Translations under genes and position numbers: made by a program
Notes under the pieces: model-generated
The model's database searches: none
Told to the model about the DNA's origin: nothing
What the model saw: the letters and a program-made list of their open reading frames with translations, nothing else
In this document: positions 1 to 8,121 of the stretch, in pieces
Layout of the letters: each line of letters opens with the position of its first letter
Position numbering within the stretch: the stretch's first letter is position 1
DNA from: Fischerella muscicola SAG 1427-1 = PCC 73103
Lineage (GTDB): Bacteria > Cyanobacteriota > Cyanobacteriia > Cyanobacteriales > Nostocaceae
Length of the DNA stretch: 35,799 bases
Direction: 5' to 3'
Assembly: GCF_000317245.1 (NCBI RefSeq)
Contig: NZ_AJLJ01000250.1
Span: 1-35,799 of the forward strand

Positions 1-172
1 GCAAAAGTTTCGTTTCTCATATTTTGCATCAGCTTTTCATCCCGCCAGTAAATAAATTTATTGGCTAATAGCTAAAGTCAGATTTATCTGACTAGGAAAG
101 TGTTTGAGTCCGTTTTAACGGACTTATGCTATTAGCCTCACCAATTAATTCTGAGGCGGGATACGGGGTTGA

Positions 173-204
173 TGCAAGATATCAGTTAAAACTGATATCT
201 TGCA
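173..204. repeat. Perfect inverted repeat, 15-bp arms
   Basis: The arms TGCAAGATATCAGTT and its exact complement flank a 2-base AA loop. Such a long, perfect arm pairing is far beyond chance at this composition. It could be a bidirectional terminator or a copy of a dispersed palindromic element. It is about 170 bases past the end of the kinase gene. Confidence 0.8.
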
Positions 205-205
205 C

Positions 206-301
206 CTGGCGACTAGAAGTCGCGCGCCACATGCTACAAGTCGGTAGAGCCGCCCAACGCAGTGGCTTGGCTATACATACCCCACCTACGTGGGTTTAAA
301 A
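206..301. repeat. Composite dispersed repeat, copy 1
   Basis: It begins CTGGCGACTAGAAGTCGC and continues through CGCCA and TGCTACAA to a CCCAC/GTGGG hairpin. The first 39 bases line up, with scattered mismatches, with a second copy starting at 28621, and both copies end in a short GC hairpin. This is a non-coding dispersed element of the kind common in Nostocales genomes. Confidence 0.7.
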
Positions 302-373
302 CTCTTGATTTTGGGTTAGTCCGCGCATAGGAACTTGGTTTGTGTAGCCAAGCCAGTGCGCCCTTGGGAGTAC

Positions 374-1694
374 TTACTCTTGACTCAACCTTTGATATAC
401 AGTTGCCAAGCCATTAGCATCACCGACGTTACCTGGAAATAGAACAACTGGTAAATTTGGAAACTGCGGATGGTCAGATGGAGTCCGTACCATTGAACAA
501 CCGGGTAAGATTTGACCGAGTAAACGGGCAGAAGTTAAGGCTAATCCTGTACTCAAGACATCGTTAGAAGTTATACCACCTTTACTAATTAAAAATCCTA
601 AATCTGCTGGTAAACCCTTAACGACATCCATCAATAAACGGGAAACTTTAGTCCCAAATTCTAAGCGTGTATTCACATCTTTAAAAGTAAGTTCTTGCCG
701 ACTGGTGTAAACTACTGGTGTTTTACCGCCTGCATGGGCAGTGTGAACTTTTTCGAGGGCTTCGCTTAACAATGCGGCAGATTGATCAACATCATCCAAT
801 AAACGTGCCACCTCAACTTCAACCCCGAATGTACCTTCTGCTTGTAGTAGTGCTTCTAGCTGCTGAGTTGTCTTTTTGACATGAGAACCGACAATTACAG
901 CTCCTGGTTTGCCATTGCGTACATACTCAGCCATATTCTCCGGTGCGATCGCTTGCGGGGGTAAAGCAGCCAAAGCTGTTAAAATACTGGCAGCACTGCG
1001 AAATAAAAAACGTTTACCTTGACTTGCTGCTGCTAAAACATCTTGGGCAAAACGATCTAGATCCGCTTGAGTTTCTCCATCTACAACACAGCACTGATTT
1101 CCACTCAGGCTCATCAAGGTTTCTAAACTACCATTACGGATATCTGCAAGTAAAAATCTTTTTACGGAGTCTGCATGAATCCGTCCTTGTGTTTTTTCTT
1201 CTACATATTTGGGTAAGTAACTATGATGGTAGCCAAAAACAGAATCACGGGCAAACTCTGTTTCATGAACAGGTTTAGGAACACCATCAACAATTAGATA
1301 ATGTATGCTGTCGCGGGTAATACGTCCGCCTTCAAAAAAAAGCCGGGACGAAAAAATGAGCATCAAAAGGGCCGAGTTCTTCAGCAATCACATCGGTTTC
1401 AATCGGGTAGTGTCCCCGTAAAGTCGAGTCAGAACGACTGACAATCAGAAAATCCTGAATTCCTTCACTCGCTAAAGCTGTTTGCAAATTCTGACAAACT
1501 TCCTTGATGACAGAAGCAGCCGACTCAGGCGGTAAGGCTCTTGTATTTGTTAATACAAAGAAAATTGGTGCATCGTCTTGCAATCCCATGCTTAAAGTAT
1601 CGACATCCCAACGCATGAGTAACAAACAGCTGTGGACTGTTTGTGAACCAGTTGGATCATCATCAAGGACGATTATTTTTGGTTTTATGGTCAT
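374..1694 (-). pseudogene. Four-carbon acid sugar kinase (DUF1537 / OtnK-type), frameshifted
   Basis: Two overlapping reading frames together make one protein of about 440 residues, the usual family length. The N-terminal part (1332-1694, 120 aa) has the nucleotide and substrate loop DDDPTGSQTVHS, then TNTRALP and SRSDSTLRGHYP. The C-terminal part (374 to about 1387) carries KGGITSNDVL and VVLFPGNVGDANG, which belong to the C-terminal kinase domain. Members phosphorylate C4 sugar acids or act on related substrates. The N-terminal frame ends at a TGA directly after GCT and eight T (A 1334-1341 on plus). Seven T would read VPAFFEGG straight into the second frame. The break may be a real frameshift, a sequencing error, or polymerase slippage that restores the full protein in some transcripts. 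Only 7 bases separate it from the upstream membrane-protein gene, so the two are probably one transcript. Confidence 0.85.
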
Positions 1695-1701
1695 TTTTAT
1701 A

Positions 1702-2367
1702 TTAAGAATGCGACTGCTGTAATTTTCTTATCTGGCTTTGTACATCTAAGTCAATCTGCAATAATTGATTGAGAATTTGAGCATATTGACCTGCTGAACT
1801 ACTAACTTGTAAGGCTTGGAGATTAGTTAAATTATTGACAGACAACTCTTGTTGATCAGTAAGCGATTTTTTATTATCTCTTAACACTCGCTCGATTTTC
1901 AAACCACGAACTAAATCTTCTCTCGCCAATTGCAGCGCAGCAAGAATAGTTTCTCGCTCATGACTATTATTTTCTAAGTTTTCAGAGATGGTTTGCTGGT
2001 CAAAATTATCTACTGCTTGCACCTCTGCATGATATTTATCAACTGCATTTAAAAGAATAATGAATGCTTTGGGATAACGAAAACGTCGCCACAACCAACG
2101 CCCGACTACCACTGCAATTGCTACAATAATTAGCAAGATAATTCCTAAGCCAATTTGTGAACCAAGTGTGAGAGTAATTAACGCATAAATCAATCCGGTA
2201 ATTAACAAAATCAAAAGTAATGTTTCCCGTACTTCTTTCAGTAAAAATGCAAATCGCTGTTCGCGGTTTTTCATCATCGAAAGTAGGAGGAAAAGTTCTG
2301 GCTTGACACCAGTTAAACGTTTCAATTCTCCCTTAGTTATTTCCAAGCCTAGTAAATCAGGCTGCAC
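1702..2367 (-). CDS. Conserved hypothetical two-TM membrane protein with coiled-coil tail
   Basis: I do not recognise a named family. The 221-residue protein has a basic, soluble N-terminus of about 45 residues, two hydrophobic segments at roughly 47-68 and 72-95 joined by a very short turn, the positive cluster GRWLWRRFRYPK right after them, and then about 120 residues rich in Q, N, L and E that look like helical coiled coil. The topology suggests an inner-membrane hairpin with both ends in the cytoplasm. The gene ends 7 bases before the frameshifted sugar kinase on the same strand, so they probably share a transcript, although no functional link is obvious. The ATG start follows a region with no other in-frame start. 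Confidence 0.8.
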   Translation of the reverse strand: MQPDLLGLEITKGELKRLTGVKPELFLLLSMMKNREQRFAFLLKEVRETLLLILLITGLIYALITLTLGSQIGLGIILLIIVAIAVVVGRWLWRRFRYPKAFIILLNAVDKYHAEVQAVDNFDQQTISENLENNSHERETILAALQLAREDLVRGLKIERVLRDNKKSLTDQQELSVNNLTNLQALQVSSSAGQYAQILNQLLQIDLDVQSQIRKLQQSHS

Positions 2368-2490
2368 AGATATACTCCTGTGGAGTGCAAGTTACATGTT
2401 TATTTTAATTAGGTTTGAGAGCAAATTTAGAGTAGTTGATGCAAGATGAAGTGAAGGCTAGTGTTTGTCTCATTAGTTCTGAGGAATTAC

Positions 2491-2524
2491 AGATCCCCGA
2501 CTTTTTTTAAAAAGTCGGGGATCT
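2491..2524. repeat. Dispersed GATCCCCGACTT hairpin, copy 1
   Basis: It is a palindrome with the outer arm AGATCCCCGACTTTTT and an AT-rich centre. The same outer arm occurs at 7776-7806, 13496-13529 and 31328-31360. This copy lies between the end of aroC (2614, minus) and the start of the membrane protein gene (2367, minus), so it could terminate aroC transcription. Confidence 0.85.
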
Positions 2525-2613
2525 GTCCCTTCGTAATCCTTCAGAACTTATGTGATGAAGCACCAGGAAAACTCTTAACTATCAAAGTACATTTTGAGTA
2601 TAGGATATATCAG

Positions 2614-3702
2614 TTATATAATTCGACACTGACCAGTATGTCGTAATAGATGATCACATAAAATCAAAGCCATCATTGCCTCAACCATCGGAACTGCACG
2701 TGGTAACACACAAGGATCGTGACGCCCTTTCCCTGCTAAAACCGTCTCTTCACCCTCATTAGTTACAGTCTTCTGTTCTTTTCTAATCGTTGCAGTTGGT
2801 TTAAATGCTACACGGATAATAATATTTTCACCGTTGGAAATTCCGCCTTGAATACCACCAGAACGGTTGGTACGGGTGCGAATTTCACCTGCTTCATCAA
2901 TATAAAATTCATCGTTATGTTCAAATCCACTTAGGAGAGTTCCGGCGAAACCAGAACCAATTTCAAATCCTTTGCTAGCAGGTAAAGACATGACTCCTTT
3001 AGCTAGATCTGCTTCTAATTTATCGAAAACAGGATCGCCTAAACCTTTGGGTACATTGCGTGCTACGCATTCGACTACACCACCAATGGAATTACCTTCC
3101 CGTCGCACTTCTTCGATTAATTCAATCATGCGATCGCTACATTCAGCATCAGGACAGCGAACTATATTGCTTTCAACTTGTTCTAAAGTAACGGTGTCAG
3201 GATCAATAACAGCTTCTAAATCTTTGATGCGCTTGACGTAACCGATGATTTCGACATTGGCGACTTGACGAAGAATCTTTTTGGCGATCGCCCCAGCTGC
3301 GACTCTACCTATTGTCTCCCGTGCTGATGATCTACCACCACCTTGCCAGTTACGAATGCCATACTTAGCATCATAAGTTGCATCTGCATGGGAAGGACGA
3401 TACTTGAGTGCCATCTCATCGTAATCTTGGGGGCGAGTGTTTTTGTTGCGGACTAAAATGGCGATCGGTGTTCCTAAAGTTTTGCCTTCAAATACTCCAG
3501 AGAGAATTTCGCATTTATCTTCTTCTTTGCGAGGCGTGGTAATCTTACTTTGTCCTGGACGTCTGCGATCAAGTTCTATTTGGATTTCCTCGGTGGAAAT
3601 TTCTAGTTGAGGAGGACAACCATCAATTACAACTCCCACACCACCGCCGTGGGATTCGCCAAATGTAGTGATGCGAAATAGATGTCCAAATGTGTTGCCC
3701 AT
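2614..3702 (-). CDS. aroC: Chorismate synthase
   Basis: This enzyme converts 5-enolpyruvylshikimate-3-phosphate to chorismate with reduced FMN, the last common step of aromatic amino-acid, folate and quinone synthesis in the cytoplasm. The 362-residue protein has the full set of signatures: GNTFGHLFRITTFGESHG at the N-terminus, RRRPGQSKITTPRKEED, the GIRNWQGGGRSSARET segment around residue 115-130 with the conserved SSARET, GSGFAGT, GIQGGISNGE and, near the end, the GRHDPCVLPRAVPMVEAM block. Length and order match bacterial AroC. The start at GNTFGHLF is standard for the family. It is a stand-alone gene here, with unrelated genes on either side. Confidence 0.97.
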   Translation of the reverse strand: MGNTFGHLFRITTFGESHGGGVGVVIDGCPPQLEISTEEIQIELDRRRPGQSKITTPRKEEDKCEILSGVFEGKTLGTPIAILVRNKNTRPQDYDEMALKYRPSHADATYDAKYGIRNWQGGGRSSARETIGRVAAGAIAKKILRQVANVEIIGYVKRIKDLEAVIDPDTVTLEQVESNIVRCPDAECSDRMIELIEEVRREGNSIGGVVECVARNVPKGLGDPVFDKLEADLAKGVMSLPASKGFEIGSGFAGTLLSGFEHNDEFYIDEAGEIRTRTNRSGGIQGGISNGENIIIRVAFKPTATIRKEQKTVTNEGEETVLAGKGRHDPCVLPRAVPMVEAMMALILCDHLLRHTGQCRII

Positions 3703-3796
3703 GATGTTGAGGAAGTATTGTCTCGATTATTTATCTTACCTGAAGTTTTGTTGCCAACACTGACAGGAAGATTTTTGCAAAAGCGACTATCGGGAC

Positions 3797-3835
3797 GTGA
3801 AGTACCCCATCCGCCTGTGCGGTAGGGTACTTCAC
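3797..3835. repeat. Nested inverted repeat (GTGAAGTACC ... GGTACTTCAC)
   Basis: Outer arms GTGAAGTACC and its complement enclose an inner CCGC-CTGT-GCGG hairpin. It lies in the 193-base gap between the aroC start and the end of the glycosyltransferase gene on the same strand. The inner hairpin resembles the one at 28776-28791 (ACCCGC-CTGT-GCGGGT). It is probably a dispersed palindrome and may end the glycosyltransferase transcript. Confidence 0.75.
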
Positions 3836-3895
3836 AAAGATCAAAAAAAAGATCAAATTTAACGGGAAAATGCCAGATTCCCCACAGATTTTCTC

Positions 3896-4843
3896 TCAAC
3901 CCCGCACCTGTCGCAATACCTTAAACCCCTTATCTCTCACACCCTTGGGTAACAACGATAACCCTAACCCAGTCCATGCCTTAAGGTGAGAAAAAGACTT
4001 ACCTGCGACAACTAACTCTCTACCTTTTTGAATTTCTCCTGTTTCGATTAACCGCAAACCTAACAATAACTGCGTTTCTGTAAGACGTTGTAGCCTTACT
4101 TTTTCTAACTTCTCTGACTCAAATTTATAATTACTTAAATACCGCAATTTATCCTGCAAATAAGGAATAGCGCGATTTATTCCTTGCTGTTCCGCATGTA
4201 CGCGATATTCCATCAGTAACTCTGGTAAATAATAACCCTTCTTACCTGCCAAAGCGAGGCGCACAAATAAATCATTGTCCTCGCAGTTTTGCCAATTAGG
4301 TTGCATAAACCCTAACTCTGACAAAGTTTGACGACGAAATAAAGTTGCACCAATTTGGAAACTTTGTCGGATAAAGACTATTTCTAATAAATTATCTACA
4401 ATACCTGCTGCTAAATTTGCTCTACTCCAACAACGAGAATTTTCTTGAGTTTTTGCTTCGTCTCTAATGTTGTTAATATCAATAATCCAGTGATCAGTAC
4501 CAACAAAATCAATACTATAATCTTGATCTAAAATCTTAGCAGTACGTTCTAAAAAATCTGGTGTTAATCTGTCATCATCATCAAACTTGATAAAATATTC
4601 ACCTGTAGCAACCTCAAAACCAGACTGCATATTATTACTTTTACCGATATTTTGCGAATGTCGAATATATATAATTCGCTTATCTGTGTATTGTGAAATT
4701 AATTTGGGTGTATCATCATATGATCCATCATCACAGATGATTAATTCTAAATCTTCGTAAGTCTGCTGTAGTACGCTGTCAATAGCAAAAGGTAAAAGTT
4801 TAACTCGGTTAAAAGTTGGAATACAAATACTAACTTTAGGCAT
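3896..4843 (-). CDS. Glycosyltransferase family 2 (GT-A fold)
   Basis: This is probably a cytoplasmic or membrane-associated transferase moving a sugar from a nucleotide sugar to a surface glycan; donor and acceptor cannot be read from sequence. The N-terminal domain is classical GT2: VSICIPTFNR at residues 4-13, LIICDDGSYDDT with the nucleotide-binding aspartates, and GEYFIKFDDDDRLTPDF, whose DDDD holds the metal-binding DxD. A later WQNCEDNDLFVRLALAG contains the ED pair typical of the catalytic-base region. The C-terminal 90 residues are helical, with no transmembrane segment. It precedes a second sugar-transferase-like gene 59 bases away on the same strand, and a GT4 gene lies divergently beyond that. 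Confidence 0.9.
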   Translation of the reverse strand: MPKVSICIPTFNRVKLLPFAIDSVLQQTYEDLELIICDDGSYDDTPKLISQYTDKRIIYIRHSQNIGKSNNMQSGFEVATGEYFIKFDDDDRLTPDFLERTAKILDQDYSIDFVGTDHWIIDINNIRDEAKTQENSRCWSRANLAAGIVDNLLEIVFIRQSFQIGATLFRRQTLSELGFMQPNWQNCEDNDLFVRLALAGKKGYYLPELLMEYRVHAEQQGINRAIPYLQDKLRYLSNYKFESEKLEKVRLQRLTETQLLLGLRLIETGEIQKGRELVVAGKSFSHLKAWTGLGLSLLPKGVRDKGFKVLRQVRG

Positions 4844-4902
4844 AATATCCTATCTTTGTTCGCCAAAAAATATAATTTTCATAGCTTTAATTAAAAAACA
4901 AG

Positions 4903-5922
4903 TTAAGTAATAGCTCTCTTGACTTTATTCATTATTTTTTTAAATAATCGATGCATTTTTGCCATCATGCTTGGCGGTTTTAATTGCTGTGGTTTCTGCT
5001 CTATTTGTTTAATAAATCGATAATATAAAAACTCCTCTCGATAACGAATATCAACATCTTCACCACAACATAAACGAGCAAAGTAACTTGCAGGATAGCT
5101 CATGTAATGAATACGATGAATAGGTTTTAAATCCTCTTGGTTGTAAAGGATATTGTCAATATTTACAAATGCATCTGCATTTGCACAGTTTCCAGTTCTG
5201 TCTTTCTCATTAGGGCTAAGAGTATAATTAAATATAGAATATTTATTATCTATTGTCATGTAATTGAATAAAGCTGAACTTGACCACCAAAACTTTTGAT
5301 TAATCCATTCTATTTCTCTTTTATCAATTAGGCGACATATTAAATTATTTAATTCTTCCCTTTCAAATAGTCCCTGATGTGAACCAAAAAAACTATTGCA
5401 ATGAATTCTAGAACGCAATTGAGCTTCTCTAAGATTAGTTGCACTTGCTGCAAGTTTAAGATTAATATCTGTAGCCGCTTCAGGCTTGTCATGTTCCCAA
5501 TCATCAAAAACTAAATCGTAATTGTCTAGTTTTGTTAAAACATCATCAATTGGTTTCATCACTAAGCTGTCAGCATCATAAAATATGAATCTTTCAAAAT
5601 CTCCATCAAATGCAGCGAGTTTTCTATGGACAAAACCTTTATACCAGCCAGGACGAGTTAACTGAGATTCTTTAGCTCTGGGATGAGCATCCCATACTTG
5701 ATTAACAAAATCATCCCAACGTTGAATTGACTCCCAATTGTCAAAAAGACTGACATGAGGTCTAGATTTAATTTCTTCTGTAATTTTATTTAATTGTTGA
5801 TTATAGGGAATGATACAAACTGGCATCTCTGGGCTAATATTTCTTTCAATACTATTTAACAATGCAACTAACTGATCATAAACAGCATCATTGGCAAGAG
5901 TATAAATACCAGCTTTTTTCAT
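4903..5922 (-). CDS. Npun_R2821/Npun_R2823-family protein, glycosyltransferase-like
   Basis: The sequence matches a cyanobacterial family known by the locus names Npun_R2821/Npun_R2823, recalled from annotation practice. It starts KKAGIYTLANDAVYDQLVALLNSIE, the GT-A style opening of proteins that read out a nucleotide sugar. FIFYDADSLVMKPID around residue 113-127 has a DxD motif in the GT8-like context. The rest is soluble and mixed alpha/beta, with a basic C-terminal tail after KPPSMMAKMHRLFKKI. A sugar-transfer role is inferred from the DxD and from its place between GT2 and GT4 genes. Length (339 aa) and the ATG at 5922 are consistent. The gene is AT-rich compared with aroC or thrC, as glycan genes often are. 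Confidence 0.8.
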   Translation of the reverse strand: MKKAGIYTLANDAVYDQLVALLNSIERNISPEMPVCIIPYNQQLNKITEEIKSRPHVSLFDNWESIQRWDDFVNQVWDAHPRAKESQLTRPGWYKGFVHRKLAAFDGDFERFIFYDADSLVMKPIDDVLTKLDNYDLVFDDWEHDKPEAATDINLKLAASATNLREAQLRSRIHCNSFFGSHQGLFEREELNNLICRLIDKREIEWINQKFWWSSSALFNYMTIDNKYSIFNYTLSPNEKDRTGNCANADAFVNIDNILYNQEDLKPIHRIHYMSYPASYFARLCCGEDVDIRYREEFLYYRFIKQIEQKPQQLKPPSMMAKMHRLFKKIMNKVKRAIT

Positions 5923-6059
5923 ACGGAAAGATGGTTCTGAGATTGAATTTATAAGTAGCTCAAATACATAGATTTCAATATGATGACATAAACTGTATCA
6001 ACAGGTCATTCTATATACATCACTGTACTGTTCAATATTGTTCCCAAATAAATCACTTT

Positions 6060-7307
6060 ATGAACATTTTGATGTTATCTTCTACTTTTCCTTATCCACC
6101 AACGCGAGGAGGAACACAGGTACGAACATTTAACTTACTCAAGTATCTTCATCAACACCATGCTATTACCCTGGTAACTCAACGGGAAGCTGATGTCACA
6201 GATGCAGAAATTACAGAGTTACAAAATTGGGTAAATAATTTAGTTGTATTTAACCGTCCTCCTGATTTACGCGCTAGTGGCGGTATAGTAAAGAAAATTC
6301 AACGTTTTACTAATTTTTTGCGAGATGGAATTCCGCCGAGTGTCTTAAATCGATATTCTGTGGAAATGCAAGAGTGGATTGATAATTTTGTACAAGCAGG
6401 CAAATGTGATGTTATTACCTGCGAACATAGCGCTAATGAAATTTATATAAAACCCCATTTTAAAAAACAGGTAAGAACTATAGTTAATGTCCATAGTTCC
6501 GTTTATGGAACCTGTCGCAACCAGCTAGAAATTGGGATTTCTGAAAATCCTTGGCGAGATAGAATCAACTTACCTTTGTTACGAGGTTATGAACAACGCT
6601 ACTGCTCTAAATTTTCGGCGATCGCAGTGACAACACAAGAAGATAAAATTCAACTGCAACAGTTCAATCCTGATGCTGAGATTACTGTCATTCCCAATGG
6701 TGTAGATTTAGAGTCATTTCCGTACCGCATCACAGATCCAGCAGGACACCGTTTAGTTTTTATCGGTGCAATGGATAATTTAGCCAATATAGATGCTGTC
6801 TGCTTTTTCAGCAACGAAGTTTTACCCAAAGTTCAACAACGTTATCCAGATGCAACTTTTGATATCGTTGGTTCTCGTCCTGTACCAGAAGTTTTAGCAC
6901 TACAAGCAAAACCAGGAATTACTGTCACCGGACGTGTACCTTCGATGGTAGAGTACTTGCATAAAGCCACTGTCTGCGTTGTACCGATGCGGACAGGATT
7001 TGGAATTAAAAATAAAACCTTAGAAGCAATGGCTGCTGGTACACCAATAGTAGCAAGCGATCGCGGTTTAGAAGGATTAGCTGTAGATGGTGCAAATGTT
7101 CCCCTCACCGCACTTCGAGCAAATTATCCAGCTGAATATATTAGCGCCATTAGTCACTTATTTAGTAACTCACAACTAAGAGATGAATTATCTTATAACG
7201 GTAGAAAATTAATTGAAAATGAATTCACTTGGGAAAGCGCAGGTAAACGCTACGAACAAATCTGTATTGAAAAATTGGAGTTAGAGTATAAAGGCGTGAA
7301 GGTATAA
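6060..7307 (+). CDS. Glycosyltransferase family 4 (GT-B fold)
   Basis: A 415-residue retaining glycosyltransferase of the GT4 type. The N-terminal half has the acceptor-side opening LMLSSTFPYPPTRGGTQVRTFNLLKYL, with the glycine-rich loop after the first strand. The C-terminal half has VIPNGVDLESFP, then VFIGAMDN, the TVTGRVPSM segment and the donor-binding GFGIKNKTLEAMAAGTPIVAS, whose KTLEAMA glutamate contacts the nucleotide sugar in this family. The layout resembles sugar transferases of the TIGR03087/PEP-CTERM type that share the GGTQVR-like opening. It is divergent from the Npun_R2821-type gene, with 137 bases between the two starts, so one intergenic region probably holds both promoters. 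No transmembrane segment is visible. Confidence 0.9.
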   Translation: MNILMLSSTFPYPPTRGGTQVRTFNLLKYLHQHHAITLVTQREADVTDAEITELQNWVNNLVVFNRPPDLRASGGIVKKIQRFTNFLRDGIPPSVLNRYSVEMQEWIDNFVQAGKCDVITCEHSANEIYIKPHFKKQVRTIVNVHSSVYGTCRNQLEIGISENPWRDRINLPLLRGYEQRYCSKFSAIAVTTQEDKIQLQQFNPDAEITVIPNGVDLESFPYRITDPAGHRLVFIGAMDNLANIDAVCFFSNEVLPKVQQRYPDATFDIVGSRPVPEVLALQAKPGITVTGRVPSMVEYLHKATVCVVPMRTGFGIKNKTLEAMAAGTPIVASDRGLEGLAVDGANVPLTALRANYPAEYISAISHLFSNSQLRDELSYNGRKLIENEFTWESAGKRYEQICIEKLELEYKGVKV

Positions 7308-7402
7308 GTAAATAGGTTCATTAAAACTATTATTTAAAATTAAACCTGTTTGAGCAGGTTTAAACTATCAGCTGGAAATTTATTTCACGGTTAGATTATA
7401 CT

Positions 7403-7717
7403 TCACTGTTGCATTGAAGGCACAGCAAAGATTCTACTAGATATGGGAATGCGTCGATTAGCTTTAGTGGTTACTGGTTCATTACTAGTTGACTCAGAAA
7501 TCAGTTCTAGCTGATTATTGCTAGAATTATCATCATTACTTAAGTTAGATTTTATATTTATATTGGTAGCATCAAATTGAGACAATGTGGGTATTACATT
7601 ACGATTGCTATTTTCTAAATTGGATTCTGGAAAATTTTGAGCTTGGCAGGGAATAGCCAGCATAGTAGAACTAGCTACTAGAAATAATGCTAGTAGATTA
7701 GAAAGATATTGGCACAT
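7403..7717 (-). CDS. Small exported hypothetical protein
   Basis: I do not recognise the family. The 104-residue product has a clear signal peptide (hydrophobic LLALFLVASSTMLAIP, likely cut after CQAQ), leaving a mature part of about 75 residues that is rich in N and S, probably disordered, and has no cysteine. It lies convergently 95 bases past the end of the GT4 gene. Codon use looks like that of its neighbours. It may be a periplasmic or secreted protein, and nothing more specific can be said. Confidence 0.6.
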   Translation of the reverse strand: MCQYLSNLLALFLVASSTMLAIPCQAQNFPESNLENSNRNVIPTLSQFDATNINIKSNLSNDDNSSNNQLELISESTSNEPVTTKANRRIPISSRIFAVPSMQQ

Positions 7718-8121
7718 TGCGTTAATTAATTTTGTTACAAAATTTGTTTAAGTCACGTTAAGCATGAGGGGTTACAGATCCCCGACTTCTTTAAGAAGTC
7801 GGGGAGATCAACACCCACGACTTATCAAAATTAATGTGATTGACTACTATTTATTTAATTAAATAGTCTTTTGGTCTTCAGCCGAGAAAAACAATCTTGG
7901 TTGATAGATACACCTGTAATAAATACGTTGTGATGCATGGCTCAACAACTATTCAACAATTTATCTTTTTGTGAATGGTTTCAACCAGAGAAAATTCTCG
8001 GAAATATAAAATTTATTTTTTGCTTGTTGAAAAGCTTATTACTTCGTGGATTTTGCTCAAAATAAAATGATTTTATGAACTCTTTATAAATACAAATTCA
8101 AGAGAAATAAAATTTTTCAAT
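7718..8121. other. Intergenic region without recognisable gene
   Basis: This AT-rich stretch lies between the small exported protein and the porin terminus. It holds the GATCCCCGACTT hairpin at 7776-7806 and no convincing reading frame. The promoter of the exported protein should be just above 7717. The part near 8040-8121 is plain A/T-rich sequence with no good terminator for the porin. Confidence 0.6.
7776..7806. repeat. Dispersed GATCCCCGACTT hairpin, copy 2
   Basis: Arms CCCCGACTTCTT and AAGAAGTCGGGG pair perfectly around a single central base. This copy is about 60 bases upstream of the start of the exported-protein gene, so here it is not simply a 3' terminator of the nearest gene. Confidence 0.85.

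Larger units (their letters stand above)
1..373. other. Non-coding, hairpin-rich region
   Basis: No gene is visible. The stretch is a chain of palindromes: arms AGTCAGA at 76-93, AGTCCGTT at 107-124, a perfect 15-bp-arm hairpin at 173-204 (arms begin TGCAAGATATCAGTT), GCGACT arms at 209-223 and CCCAC/GTGGG at 281-294. It lies downstream of the minus-strand kinase gene ending at 374, so some hairpins could end that transcript, but none has a clear T-tract. Confidence 0.7.

Noticed and set aside
943..1278. Plus-strand open frame opposite the sugar kinase
   Set aside because: It lies wholly antisense to a region with clear kinase motifs and has no recognisable features.
3627..3899. Minus-strand 90-codon frame at the aroC start
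   Set aside because: It overlaps aroC in another frame and translates the nested palindrome at 3797-3835.
6842..7108. Minus-strand frame inside the GT4 gene
   Set aside because: It is antisense to the donor-binding motif region of a clear glycosyltransferase.
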